DNA of 64,000 nt from CAZRVH01 sp964608325 (GCA_964608325.1 CAZSMX010000002.1:48048-112047), one strand, 5' to 3'; positions 1 through 8,041 are shown, numbered from the stretch's first letter. The notes: a model not told the origin generated them from the sequence alone. Program-made: numbers and translations.

Positions 1-958
1 GCTCTTCCTCCTGTTCCTCGCGGGCGGAACGCAGCGCGGCCATCCTGCGTCGTCCTTCCGCGATGAACGTGGTTCTCTTGCCCGTGTTCCATTTTACGAA
101 CGCATCGATGCTGGGGGTTTTGATGGGGGCCTCGTCGCTGCCCGAGAGTTCGGTTACCAATGCGTCAAACGAGACGCGCGTGTCCTTGTACGTGCGCAGC
201 GACGGCAGGAGCGTGTCCTTGTGATGTTGCTCCGGTTTGTCCGATGCGATCATCTGTCTCAGCATCGTGCCCGATACGGCGGGGGACAGGTATCTATCCT
301 CGCCGTCCGCCGCCTCGTCCAGGAGTGTTTTCGTTTCGGTATAGAGCTTTTTCTTTCCTTTCACGGATGCCATGTCCAATGCTTCCATGCGGTCCATCAT
401 GTTTTTGCGTGCCGATGCGTCCAGCGAGAAAAAGGCCTCGGGATTTCGGAGTGTCGCCAGGTCCTGGGCATCCTGATCCGATAGCTCTTCCAACCGCGAG
501 AGCAGTGCCAGTCGTTTCCTTGCCATCACGTCGAATTTCGCCACGAATTCGGACACCTTTTGATCCAGCAGTTTCGAACGGATCATTTCGGGCAGGCTGT
601 CGTCCTGGAACCACTCGTGCAGTTCCCGCATGTCCCGCTCGTTGAAACGGCCGTTCTTCTCCCGTTGCAGTTGTTCGATCATGTTCCGTTCCTCCGCTTC
701 CGCTTTCGAGATGGTTTTTTCGAGGAACCCGATGTTGCTTTCCGCCCAATCCAGACGCTTCTTCTGGAGGATTTCCTCGAACATTCCTTCGTAACTGTCG
801 CGAGTGACGCCGGATAATAGGCGGTGGTAGTACATGCCGCGGCATGTCTCGATGCATTTGTGTATTTCCTTCATCGTTGCCGCTTCCTCTTCCCTGGCTT
901 CTCCGCCCTCGGCGGAATTCGATTGCTTCTGCCGGTTGAGGGTCGAGGCTTTCGACAT
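1..958 (-). CDS. Hypothetical coiled-coil protein, C-terminus cut by window edge
   Basis: An open frame runs from an ATG at 958-956 to the window edge, giving about 319 residues with no stop. The protein starts MSKASTLNRQKQSNSAEG and is highly charged, rich in E, K, R, M and L in long helical stretches, with a Cys pair (KCIETCRG) near residue 35-40. No signal peptide or membrane segment is visible, so it is probably cytoplasmic. I do not recognise a family; length and charge suggest an extended helical protein. It is divergent from dcd, with two palindromes in the shared intergenic region. The coding call rests on an uninterrupted frame and plausible composition. Confidence 0.7.
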   Translation of the reverse strand, partial: MSKASTLNRQKQSNSAEGGEAREEEAATMKEIHKCIETCRGMYYHRLLSGVTRDSYEGMFEEILQKKRLDWAESNIGFLEKTISKAEAEERNMIEQLQREKNGRFNERDMRELHEWFQDDSLPEMIRSKLLDQKVSEFVAKFDVMARKRLALLSRLEELSDQDAQDLATLRNPEAFFSLDASARKNMMDRMEALDMASVKGKKKLYTETKTLLDEAADGEDRYLSPAVSGTMLRQMIASDKPEQHHKDTLLPSLRTYKDTRVSFDALVTELSGSDEAPIKTPSIDAFVKWNTGKRTTFIAEGRRRMAALRSAREEQEEE

Positions 959-1006
959 GGGAGCAGAGTGTGAAGCCGTGCCATGAAAAGAACAAGTGTC
1001 ACCGAT

Positions 1007-1062
1007 ACTACATGTAGTGTCTTATTATTTTTTGAACACTATATATTGCACATTGTGCAATA
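1007..1062. promoter_or_regulatory. Two palindromes in the divergent intergenic region upstream of dcd
   Basis: Two operator-like dyads lie between the divergent gene ending at 958 and dcd. The first is a perfect 12-bp palindrome at 1007-1018 (ACTACATGTAGT), extendable to 18 bp with one mismatch. The second is two perfect 9-bp arms around one base at 1044-1062 (TATTGCACA-T-TGTGCAATA). They could bind dimeric repressors. No regulator gene nearby can be assigned. Confidence 0.4.
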
Positions 1063-1129
1063 CCGGTACTCAACCGCGGTTGGCGTTTCCCATGCACTCC
1101 ATTATCCTTCGCTCACTTTCCGAACACCC

Positions 1130-1714
1130 ATGATTCTTTCCGATCGAGACATCAAGGCAGCCATTGCATCCGGACGCGTGAAGATTTCCCCCGAGCAGGC
1201 GCTGGAGGACATGCACATCTTCGCGTCCAGCATGGACCTGCACCTCGGTCCGTCCTTCAAGCTCTACGAGCACAGCAAGTTCGCCATGCTCGACCCGAAG
1301 AAGCCGGAAACGTTCGTGGGAAACAGCCGCACCATCGCGGTGCCGGAAGGGGAGGCGTTCATCGTCCAGCCGGGGGAATTCGTCCTGGGCGTCACCGTCG
1401 AATCCATCACCGTGCCGGATGACCTGGTCGTCCGCGTGGAAGGCCGCAGCTCGCTGGGCCGCCTCGGCATCATCGTGCACTCCACCGCGGGATTCATCGA
1501 TCCGGGATTCTCCGGAACCGTCACGCTGGAAATCAGCAACCTGAACCGCATGCCGGTTGCCCTGTACCCGGGCATGCGCATCTGCCAGCTCGCGTTCCAG
1601 CAGATGTCCAGTCCCGCCGACGTGCCGTACCACAAGAAGCCGAACAGCAAGTACCAGAACCAGGTGCTTCCGGAGGAAAGCCGCATCGATAGCGATCCGG
1701 AGTTCAAGAGATAA
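1130..1714 (+). CDS. dcd: dCTP deaminase
   Basis: The 194-aa product has the usual length of dCTP deaminase, which converts dCTP to dUTP (some members also hydrolyse dUTP) for thymidylate synthesis. The family signature is clear: VEGRSSLGRLG followed by HSTAGFIDPGFSG, which contains the substrate-binding and catalytic residues of the trimeric dUTPase-like fold. The start at 1130 (MILSDRDIKAAI) matches the family N-terminus; an open frame upstream encodes unrelated sequence. No strong ribosome-binding site precedes it. It stands alone, followed by a small secreted-protein gene. Confidence 0.93.
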   Translation: MILSDRDIKAAIASGRVKISPEQALEDMHIFASSMDLHLGPSFKLYEHSKFAMLDPKKPETFVGNSRTIAVPEGEAFIVQPGEFVLGVTVESITVPDDLVVRVEGRSSLGRLGIIVHSTAGFIDPGFSGTVTLEISNLNRMPVALYPGMRICQLAFQQMSSPADVPYHKKPNSKYQNQVLPEESRIDSDPEFKR

Positions 1715-1788
1715 GGTGCCCTTGCGTCCGGCGGAATCGGGTCTATCGTGTCGGATAGTTCCGATCTTTCCCCTTGCGAGGAGTGCTT

Positions 1789-2007
1789 ATGAAACGCGCC
1801 TTCCTTGCGCTCTTCATTGCCTGCGTTCTCATGCCCGGCATGTCTTTTGCTTCTTCGAAGGAGAGTCAGATCTTGCGTAGGGATCCGTCCAATCTGCCGC
1901 CGTCACCTCCAAGGTGGTATCAGCGTTTGGGCGAGCATTTTGGAGGCATTCTGCTTCTCATGTGTTCGATCGACGGGCATCAACGCCAGGTCATCCGTCC
2001 ATGGTGA
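1789..2007 (+). CDS. Small secreted hypothetical protein
   Basis: This is a 72-aa protein with a typical signal peptide: MKR, a hydrophobic core (AFLALFIACVLMPGM) and probable cleavage after SFA near residue 21. The mature part is about 50 residues, basic and proline-containing (NLPPSPPRWYQRLGE), with a second hydrophobic stretch. A GCGAGGAG ribosome-binding site lies 5 nt before the ATG, which decides the start. I recognise no family. It may be exported or held in the membrane by the second segment. Confidence 0.55.
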   Translation: MKRAFLALFIACVLMPGMSFASSKESQILRRDPSNLPPSPPRWYQRLGEHFGGILLLMCSIDGHQRQVIRPW

Positions 2008-2062
2008 CGCGAGCAATCCGGCCTTCCTTCTGGGAGGGCCGTTTTCAGCATCGATGTGTGAA

Positions 2063-2139
2063 TGGTGGACGATCTCGGACTCGAACCGAGGACCTTTCGA
2101 ATGTGAATCGAACGCTCTAACCAGCTGAGCTAATCGTCC
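2063..2139 (-). tRNA. tRNA-Val (anticodon CAC), CCA encoded
   Basis: The minus strand folds as a full cloverleaf. The acceptor stem GGACGAT pairs with ATCGTCC, the D arm contains AGCTCAGCTGGTTAGAGC, the anticodon stem-loop has loop TTCACAT giving anticodon CAC (reads GTG), and the T arm is CTCGG-TTCGAGT-CCGAG. The discriminator base is A and the 3' CCA is encoded. It stands alone between two small protein genes. Confidence 0.95.
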
Positions 2140-2218
2140 AAAGAGGGCCCCATTATAATCATCGGGCTCCATTTTACTATTTATTTTCGTATCTGATCAA
2201 AGGGACTACATTTGTCGT

Positions 2219-2341
2219 ATGGAAACTCTCCTTACAGTCTTTTCGGTCGTGTTCCTGATTGCCGTGATGGGTATGGGGGGAGGTGCCGGAGGCGGAGGGG
2301 GCGGGGGTAAAAAGAAGGGCGGTAAAAAGAAGAAAAAGTGA
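2219..2341 (+). CDS. Micro-ORF: membrane segment with Gly-rich and Lys-rich tail
   Basis: This 40-codon frame encodes one hydrophobic helix (TLLTVFSVVFLIAVMGM), then a run of about ten glycines broken by one Ala, then KKKGGKKKKK. An AAAGGGA sequence lies about 13 nt before the ATG, further than ideal. A membrane helix with a polybasic tail on the inside could tether to nucleic acid or acidic lipids, but that is inference. Low complexity makes chance translation possible. Confidence 0.4.
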   Translation: METLLTVFSVVFLIAVMGMGGGAGGGGGGGKKKGGKKKKK

Positions 2342-2382
2342 AAGAATTGCCGTTTTGGTGTATTTTGGTTGTTTTCTGATAC

Positions 2383-2410
2383 TTGCAATTAGTAAATAAT
2401 ATTGTATTAT
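2383..2410 (+). promoter_or_regulatory. Sigma-70-type promoter for the gene at 2466
   Basis: TTGCAA (2383-2388), a 16-nt spacer and TATTAT (2405-2410) form a good promoter. The spacer and -10 region (AAATAATATTGTAT) closely match the promoter at 56182-56209, suggesting a shared promoter type. Confidence 0.6.
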
Positions 2411-2465
2411 ATACGCAAGGTACGCCGTTTGGAGTTCGTACTACACAAGCACAAGGAGTTTGAGA

Positions 2466-3353
2466 ATGCGACGTTCCGGATTGCTCTTTGACACCGACAA
2501 CCGACCGACCCAGTTGTTTGCAGCCTTTCTGAAAGCGCTGTTGGTGCCTGGCGATACCCTCGCCGCCATCGATGATGAACTGCAGAAACGCTACTTCCCG
2601 AAGCACGACGACGGCCGCGGAAAAGAACGGTGGGAGTTGCCTCCGGTTTCCCTGGAAGGCGGCTGTACCCCCGAGGATTTTCGTGGCCACCTCTCGAAGT
2701 GTGGCTTCCTGGACGTCATTAAGCCGACGCAACTGTCCTACAAGTACGGCTGCGTGCCAGGAGCGTTGCTTCCGCGCGCGCTGGTTCGCATGGATGATCT
2801 GATCGGCGCCTGGAACAAGGGCGTGCGATGGGATAAGAACGTTTTCTTCGGCGGCGAGCGTCCGTTGATGCTCAACGACAAGGAAAGCATCCAGGCCAGT
2901 TACGCCGCGTTGGGCGTCACGAACCCGGAAGGCGAAGCCGAGCTGTGGACTTCGATCGATCCCGAAACGGAACTCGACATGATGAAGTACTGCTGGGCCG
3001 TCCGTGATTACCAAGGGAAAATCCCCAAGGAACTCTTCAGACTGCCGACCAAGTTCGTGAACGCGCCGATGAAACCGGGAAAGAATCCGGGCGATGCGCC
3101 CATCCGTCCCGACTCGTTGGATCCGCTTTACACGTGGTTGGCCGAGGAGAACCCCGAGCCGGGTTCTATGCTCGTCTCATCGGGGGCCCCGTACGGTATG
3201 GCGCAGTCCGTTGCGTTCGAAACCGTCTTGGAGCCGAAGGGCTTCGTCGACATCGAATTCTTCGGGCACGAAGCGCCGGCACTTGGGGTAGAAAACTTCC
3301 TCCGCGAGGTCGCTGGCTCGGTGAACCGCCTGCGCAAGCAGCGCGGCTTGTAA
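2466..3353 (+). CDS. Hypothetical protein, about 295 aa
   Basis: This is a soluble-looking 295-aa protein with no signal peptide or membrane segment. An AAGGAG site 7 nt before the ATG at 2466 fixes the start and is one of the best ribosome-binding sites in the window. The protein is rich in W, P and charged residues (WELPPVSLEGGCTPEDF, then a C-terminal GFVDIEFFGHEAPALGVENF). I do not recognise the family and see no catalytic signature. It has its own promoter at 2383-2410 and a terminator at 3385-3418, so it appears to be a monocistronic, well-expressed gene. Its promoter resembles that of the unknown gene at 56255. Confidence 0.75.
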   Translation: MRRSGLLFDTDNRPTQLFAAFLKALLVPGDTLAAIDDELQKRYFPKHDDGRGKERWELPPVSLEGGCTPEDFRGHLSKCGFLDVIKPTQLSYKYGCVPGALLPRALVRMDDLIGAWNKGVRWDKNVFFGGERPLMLNDKESIQASYAALGVTNPEGEAELWTSIDPETELDMMKYCWAVRDYQGKIPKELFRLPTKFVNAPMKPGKNPGDAPIRPDSLDPLYTWLAEENPEPGSMLVSSGAPYGMAQSVAFETVLEPKGFVDIEFFGHEAPALGVENFLREVAGSVNRLRKQRGL

Positions 3354-3384
3354 GGGGCGTTACGGTTGTCAGTCAAAGAGCGAA

Positions 3385-3418
3385 GCCCCTTCCTGGTTCA
3401 TTCCAGGAGGGGGCTTTT
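3385..3418 (+). terminator. Rho-independent terminator
   Basis: GCCCCTTCCTGG pairs with CCAGGAGGGGGC (one G-T pair) around a TTCA loop and is followed by TTTT. It lies about 30 nt downstream of the gene ending at 3353. Confidence 0.75.
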
Positions 3419-3457
3419 GCTATATCTCTAGAAGCATGTTTTCGCTATCCTAAGCCC

Positions 3458-4135
3458 ATGGCAAAGCCCAAGCACATCAAGGAAATCAACCCCGGCCGTA
3501 TCCTCTACAAAGACGAGCACCTGCTTGTGGTGAACAAGTTGGCCGGAGAATTGGTGGTGGCCGCGGGCGGGAAGGGCAAGCAGCCGCTCTTCGACTTCCT
3601 GAAGAAAACCAATCCGGGTCTTCGCGTCGTGCACCGCCTGGACTTCGGTACGTCGGGAGTCATCGTGTTCGCCCTCACGGCCGATGCGGTCGCCAGGATC
3701 CGCGAGCGCAATTTCAAAGGCTGGAAGAAGACATACCACGCGCTTGTCGCGGGGCACATCGAGCGCAGGCAGGGGACGATCGAGTACAAGTTGAAGGCAC
3801 GCACCAACGACATGCTGGTTGACGCCGTATCCCACTACCGCGTGTTGGAAGCCTTCCAGTACGCCACTTACGTCGCGGTAGACATCGACACCGGCCGCAA
3901 GCACCAGATCCGCCAGCACATGAAGCACATCGGGCATCCGCTGCTGCTCGATCCCTTGTACGGGGACGAGAAGAAGGACCGCGCATTCAAGAAGAACTTC
4001 CACTACAGCCGCTTCTTCCTGCATGCCTACAGCCTGGACTTCCCGCATCCCATCACCGGGGTGCCGATCCACGTGGAGGCGGAAATTCCCGCGGCATTCG
4101 AGAGCGTTTTGAATAAGTTGAGAGAACGAAGATAA
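3458..4135 (+). CDS. RluA-family pseudouridine synthase
   Basis: The 225-aa protein belongs to the RluA/RluC/RluD group, which isomerises uridine to pseudouridine in rRNA or tRNA. The catalytic motif HRLDFGTSG (residues about 59-67) contains the nucleophilic Asp. ALVAGH, then TGRKHQIRQHMKHIGHPLLLDPLYG, are the usual later motifs. No N-terminal S4 domain is present, so it is a single catalytic domain with a short basic lead (MAKPKHIKEINPGRILYKDEHLLVVNK). The RNA target cannot be told from sequence. The start at 3458 is preceded by a TATCCT hexamer 6 nt upstream and no Shine-Dalgarno site. Confidence 0.88.
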   Translation: MAKPKHIKEINPGRILYKDEHLLVVNKLAGELVVAAGGKGKQPLFDFLKKTNPGLRVVHRLDFGTSGVIVFALTADAVARIRERNFKGWKKTYHALVAGHIERRQGTIEYKLKARTNDMLVDAVSHYRVLEAFQYATYVAVDIDTGRKHQIRQHMKHIGHPLLLDPLYGDEKKDRAFKKNFHYSRFFLHAYSLDFPHPITGVPIHVEAEIPAAFESVLNKLRERR

Positions 4136-4145
4136 TTGTTTGTCC

Positions 4146-4310
4146 CTTTTTACGGCGCCAAAAAGGAACCAAAAAGCGCTCCCGCGTCCAAAGCACGCTC
4201 CGCCCGCCCCGCGGCGGGTGTTTTATTCAGTCCAAGGCTTCCCTCATAAAACACCCGCGATGTGCGCTCTGGCGCAGCGGGGCTTCCCCTTCACCCCCAT
4301 GGACGCGGGT
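4146..4310. repeat. Nested palindromic intergenic element
   Basis: This gene-free stretch contains two nested inverted repeats. The inner has 13-bp perfect arms at 4214-4226 (GCGGGTGTTTTAT) and 4246-4258 around 19 nt. The outer has 10-bp arms at 4181-4190 (CCCGCGTCCA) and 4300-4309. It starts with a GGCGCCAAAAAGG-AACCAAAAAG stretch that I recall from interspersed repeats in unrelated bacteria. A 62-codon frame across it looks like repeat translation rather than a gene. The rest of 4136-4445 holds only this and the hairpin at 4363-4401. Confidence 0.55.
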
Positions 4311-4362
4311 GAATCCACTTCTGTTTAAGAAAAATATGAAAAAGATATACCCCTTGTGCGTG

Positions 4363-4401
4363 GCCACCCTCTCCGCAAAGCGGAGAGGGTGGGGGTGAGG
4401 T
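4363..4401. repeat. REP-like hairpin of the CCTCACCC/CCCTCTCC type
   Basis: A perfect 12-bp stem, CACCCTCTCCGC (4365-4376) with its complement (4380-4391), closes an AAA loop and is followed by GGGGGTGAGG. A related hairpin with the same CCTCACCC flank, read on the other strand, lies at 53118-53150. It sits just upstream of trpS and could act as a terminator or processing site. Confidence 0.6.
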
Positions 4402-4445
4402 CGAAGGGGTTCGACGAGCTCACTATGACCGTGTATCCTCTCGGC

Positions 4446-5563
4446 ATGCGCGTTTTGTCAGGCATCCAACCATCGGGTCAACTTCACCTGGGCAACTACT
4501 TCGGGTCCATGCGACCGAATTTGGAGATGATCGGAAAGGCCGATGAGAACGTGTTCTTCATCGCGGACCTGCACGCCCTCACGACGGTCCAGGNNNNNNN
4601 NNNNNNNNNNNNNNNNNNNNNNNNNNNNNNNNNNNNNNNNNNNNNNNNNNNNNNNNNNNNNNNNNNNNNNNNNNNNNNNNNNNNNNNNNNNNNGCCGATG
4701 AGAACGTGTTCTTCATCGCGGACCTGCACGCCCTCACGACGGTCCAGGACAAGAAAGTGCTGAAGCAACTGCGCGAAGACATCCTGCTGGACTACCTCGC
4801 CTGCGGTTTCGATCCGGACAAGGCGATCATGTTCTACCAATCCGACGTTCCCGCCCATACGGAGCTGATGTGGATCCTCTCCACGCTGACGCCGATGGGG
4901 CTTTTGGAGCGTTCCGTGAGCTACAAGGACAAGGTGCAGAAGGGGATTCCCGCCATGGCCGGATTGTTCACGTATCCCGTGCTCATGGCGGCGGACATCC
5001 TGCTCTACAACGCGGACATCGTGCCGATCGGGCAGGATCAGAAGCAGCATTTGGAGATCGCGCGCGACCTGGCCGAGAAGTTCAACAACGCATTCGGCGA
5101 CACGCTCACTGTTCCCGAGCCGAAGATCGCCAAGGAAGTGGCGGTGGTGCCGGGCACGGACGGCCAGAAGATGAGCAAGAGTTACGGCAACACCATCCCG
5201 CTGTTCGGCGAAGAATCGGCAGTGAAGAAGGCGGTGATGGGCATCGTGACGGATTCCAAGGGGATGAACGACCCGAAGGATCCCGAGACATCGCCGATCT
5301 TCCAGATCCACTCGCTCTTCCTTTCCGAAGGTGAGAAGAAGACGCTGGCGGATGAATACAAGAACGGTTTGCCGTACGGCGAGGCGAAGAAGAAATTGCT
5401 TGCGAGCATCAACGACCATGTCGCTCCCATGCGCGCCAAGCGTGATGAGCTGGCGAAGGATCCGAAGAAGTTGAAAGAGATCGCCGCCGAAGGCGCCGCC
5501 AAGGCGAGGGTGATCGCAAACGAGACCCTCGCGAAGGTGTATTCCGCCGTGGGACTTCGCTGA
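4446..5563 (+). CDS. trpS: Tryptophanyl-tRNA synthetase (interrupted by an assembly gap)
   Basis: This class I enzyme charges tRNA-Trp. The HIGH-type motif appears in SGIQPSGQLHLGNYFGSM and the KMSKS motif in GTDGQKMSKSYGN, with the TrpRS-specific AGLFTYPVLMAADILLY between them. A 100-N gap (4594-4693) falls in the N-terminal third. The 55 bases before it (4539-4593) are repeated exactly after it (4694-4748); collapsing one copy and the Ns restores a single 320-residue frame, the normal length. The gene is therefore probably intact. ATG 4446 is preferred over ATG 4425 because MRVLSGIQPSG is the usual family start. The stop overlaps the maf start (TGATG). Confidence 0.92.
4594..4693. other. 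Assembly gap (100 N) with duplicated 55-bp flanks
   Basis: Positions 4539-4593 and 4694-4748 are identical, so two contigs sharing a 55-base end were joined through a fixed 100-N spacer. The true sequence probably has no gap. Confidence 0.9.
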
Positions 5564-6153
5564 TGGAACGTCTCATCTTGGCATCCGGCAGCAAGGCGCG
5601 CAGGAAGCTTTTGGAGGAGCTGGGCGTCGTGTTCGAGGCGATCGCCGCGGACGTGGATGAAGACAATCACCCAGAAAAGGATCCTCCCAAACGGGTTGCC
5701 GATCTGGCGCGTATGAAGGCCCGGAAGATCGCAAGTGAGAATCCCGGAGCTTGGGTCATCGGAGGCGATTCCGTCATTGTCGCGCAGGACGGTACTCTTT
5801 TGGAAAAACCCCGGGACATGGCGCATGCCGAAGAAATGCTGCGACGCCAGAGCGGTACCTGGTCCACCGATTATGCGTCCCTCTGCATCATCCGGCCGGA
5901 CGGGGAGATCTTCGAGGACGTGGCGTCGGGGAAGGTGTTGTTTGACGATCTATCCGAGGAAACGATCCGTTGGTGGTTGGACGCGGGGTTCTGGAAAGGG
6001 AATTCGGGCGGCTTCGTCATCGAGGGGCCGGGCCAGCTCATCCTTCCGAAAATCGACGGGAATATGACGAGCGTGATGGGGTTCCCGATCTGGCTGTTGG
6101 GTCAGCTCTTCGAAAAGGCGGGCACGCCGATCCAGTCATTCATGAAGTCTTAA
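5563..6153 (+). CDS. Maf-like nucleotide pyrophosphatase
   Basis: This 196-aa protein is of the Maf/YhdE family, which hydrolyses non-canonical or modified nucleoside triphosphates to monophosphates (house-cleaning). The N-terminus LILASGSKARRKLLEELG is the family P-loop-like signature. A conserved VIGGDSVIV motif (normally GADTVV) and EKPRDMAHAEEMLRRQSG follow. GNSGGFVIEGPG near residue 145 corresponds to the family's G-x-AG-x-Y-x-I-x-G region. The gene overlaps the trpS stop by one base, so translation is probably coupled. Maf proteins differ in base preference, which I cannot assign here. Confidence 0.85.
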   Translation: MERLILASGSKARRKLLEELGVVFEAIAADVDEDNHPEKDPPKRVADLARMKARKIASENPGAWVIGGDSVIVAQDGTLLEKPRDMAHAEEMLRRQSGTWSTDYASLCIIRPDGEIFEDVASGKVLFDDLSEETIRWWLDAGFWKGNSGGFVIEGPGQLILPKIDGNMTSVMGFPIWLLGQLFEKAGTPIQSFMKS

Positions 6154-6156
6154 TTA

Positions 6157-6315
6157 CTACTGCTGTGCGTTGCTGATGCTGCTGTCCTCGCCCGGCACGT
6201 CGGTGTTTTCGTAGAACCCCGCCTCGGGTCCGGCTATGGCTTCCTCGTTGCCTTCCGGTACATCCGCCTTCTCGTCGTCATCGCCGCCTTTCATATTCAG
6301 ATCATCGATAAACAT
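6157..6315 (-). CDS. Small acidic hypothetical protein
   Basis: The 52-aa product (MFIDDLNMKGGDDDEKADV...) is strongly acidic and probably disordered, with no signal peptide. No Shine-Dalgarno site precedes the ATG. Instead a promoter (TTGAGA-N16-TACAAT) ends 8 nt before it, predicting a leaderless mRNA. It is convergent with maf, whose stop is 3 nt away. The function is unknown. Confidence 0.5.
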   Translation of the reverse strand: MFIDDLNMKGGDDDEKADVPEGNEEAIAGPEAGFYENTDVPGEDSSISNAQQ

Positions 6316-6323
6316 ATATGCCT

Positions 6324-6351
6324 ATTGTACTCAGGCATCGGATCGTCTCAA
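6324..6351 (-). promoter_or_regulatory. Promoter for a leaderless transcript
   Basis: On the minus strand TTGAGA (6351-6346), 16 nt and TACAAT (6329-6324) precede the ATG at 6315 by only 8 nt. The transcript should begin at or next to the start codon. Confidence 0.6.
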
Positions 6352-6368
6352 AGCATTTACCCGTCTTT

Positions 6369-7094
6369 TCAGAGCGTCGGCAGGCGGTATCCCTTCAATT
6401 CTTCGCAGTACTTCTCGTAGTTCGGCAGCACGTGTTCCACCTCGCGCCAGTACGCGCGGGAGTGGTTCTGGTACCGGCGGTGCGCAAGTTCGTGGATGAT
6501 GACGTAGCGCAGCAGGGAAGGCGGCAGGAAGAGCAATGCGGTATTCAGCATGATGCGTCCGCGTGACGAGCAGCTGCCCCACTGGGTGGTCGCGAAGCCG
6601 AGCTCCACGCTGCGGATGAGCGCGCAGTACGTGTCGTTATTGATCGAATGCACGAGCGCCGTGATGCGCTTCTCTTCGGCTTTGGAAAGAAGCGACCACA
6701 GGAAGCGGTGCAATGCGCGGCGGCGCGTGCCGGGTCCCACTCCCACCTTCCATCCCGTCGCCGTGCGTCGGGCTTCCGTCCGCGTCGACGGGTACAGGCT
6801 GAAGACGTACTTCTTTCCCGTCGCCAGCGTCACGGTCTGCGTCTGTCCGCCCATCAGCAAATTCTGGAAGGGGTGGATGGATTCCTTCTGGCGCTCTTCG
6901 GTCACGAGCTGCGTCATGCGTTTCAGCAGGTTCTTGATATGCTCCTGCTCCTCGGTTTTGGACAGGTTCCTGGCCAAACGGATGACGATCGTATCGTCCT
7001 TGCACACAGCCCTGGAATGCTTGTTTTTCGTGTATTCCACGCGATGGCGGAGGCGCAGGGGGTTCTTTGATGTTCGCTTCGGCGAGGTGCTCAT
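6369..7094 (-). CDS. YgjP/SprT-like M48-family metallopeptidase
   Basis: The 241-aa protein carries the zinc-protease motif HELAH (VIIHELAHRRYQNHSRAYW) near residue 200, with a preceding GSCSSRGRIMLNTALLFLPPSLLRYVIIHE typical of the YgjP/DUF45 family. N-terminal residues are basic (MSTSPKRTSKNPLRLRHRVEY) and no signal peptide is present, so it should be cytoplasmic. Members are thought to be housekeeping proteases and are often near restriction or repair genes, but there is no such context here. The start at 7094 is the first that leaves the recognisable domain intact; the frame continues upstream into antisense of the next gene. Confidence 0.82.
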   Translation of the reverse strand: MSTSPKRTSKNPLRLRHRVEYTKNKHSRAVCKDDTIVIRLARNLSKTEEQEHIKNLLKRMTQLVTEERQKESIHPFQNLLMGGQTQTVTLATGKKYVFSLYPSTRTEARRTATGWKVGVGPGTRRRALHRFLWSLLSKAEEKRITALVHSINNDTYCALIRSVELGFATTQWGSCSSRGRIMLNTALLFLPPSLLRYVIIHELAHRRYQNHSRAYWREVEHVLPNYEKYCEELKGYRLPTL

Positions 7095-7246
7095 TTTGGC
7101 TAAGGGAAGCGAAATAGAATGGATACCAAGAAAAGCTACAAGCTTCTGGGTCGCGCAGCTTATCTCCCCGGAGCCACCCCTGGGAATTGTCACATTTTTG
7201 GGAATAGTTCGTAATACTAGACCGGGCAAAATCTCCCGGCCGGAAC

Positions 7247-8041
7247 CTACCCTTCTGTCTCGACCAAAATGCGAAGTGTTGCGGCACACTCCCGACTCTT
7301 CGCCAGGGCGGTTTTCAGTGATGTTAGGGCAGTGTCGAATGCCGAGGATTTGGCAATAGATAGTAAATTCACAGTCTCTTCCAGGCACGAAACCTGCGAA
7401 TCGGCACTCGTTTCGGGCTCCTGGGAGAGGAGTTCGTCCATGCGGCTGACGTGCCAGGCGGTCCAGGGGACCAGTCGGTCCGCGGACAAGTGGAAGAGTG
7501 CCGTCCAGTACGGGATACGGTACTGGTCGCGCAGCTTGCGCTTCGCTGTCTGCAACAGCTCTACGGTCGAGTAGACGTTGGTATCGATGCCGTCCACGAT
7601 CGCGGACTGCGCGTCCATCAATTCGGCCGTCGCGGACGAGTATGTCGAAAGCACCGTCGCGTCGACGCTCGGGAGGGATTCCATGAACTGCTTCTCCTTG
7701 CGGCGCAGCGCGAGTTCTTCCATGAGGTCGCTTCGGAAGCATTGCGCCGACTTCGATACGATCGTGTCGCGGTTCGCTTTGCGAATTTCCTCGCGGCACT
7801 TCGCTCTCAGTTCCCAGATGCGCTGCTCATGCCGTGCTTTTTCCGTGTCCCATGCCTTCTGCTTCGTCGCGTTCGGAAGCAACGCGCCGGTGTTCGCGGG
7901 GATGCGTGTTTCGATCTGCGTGCGAAGGGCATGGATACGTTCAAACAGCGACCCGCCCGTTCCGGTGTTCTCCGCTGCGAGAGAGGTGGCAGGAAGAAGG
8001 CTGCAAATGAGGGAGGTGATGATGAGTGTTCCGCGGTTCAT
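7247..8041 (-). CDS. Secreted helical hypothetical protein
   Basis: The 264-aa product has a signal peptide (MNRGTLIITSLICSLLPATSLA, probable cleavage before AENT). The mature protein is helical and charged, with scattered Cys residues (AKCREE, AQCFRSD, VSCLEE, RECAATL) that could form two disulfides outside the membrane. I recognise no family. A TAAACT hexamer 9 nt before the ATG, with no Shine-Dalgarno site, suggests leaderless translation. The repeat element at 8061-8136 lies immediately upstream. Confidence 0.65.
   Translation of the reverse strand: MNRGTLIITSLICSLLPATSLAAENTGTGGSLFERIHALRTQIETRIPANTGALLPNATKQKAWDTEKARHEQRIWELRAKCREEIRKANRDTIVSKSAQCFRSDLMEELALRRKEKQFMESLPSVDATVLSTYSSATAELMDAQSAIVDGIDTNVYSTVELLQTAKRKLRDQYRIPYWTALFHLSADRLVPWTAWHVSRMDELLSQEPETSADSQVSCLEETVNLLSIAKSSAFDTALTSLKTALAKSRECAATLRILVETEG

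Noticed and set aside
294..995. 233-codon minus-strand frame overlapping the start of the window
   Set aside because: It is out of frame with the continuous frame from 958 to the edge and encodes low-complexity Arg/Gly-rich sequence.
4140..4328. 62-codon frame upstream of trpS
   Set aside because: It translates the nested palindrome and has no start signal; repeat DNA is the better explanation.
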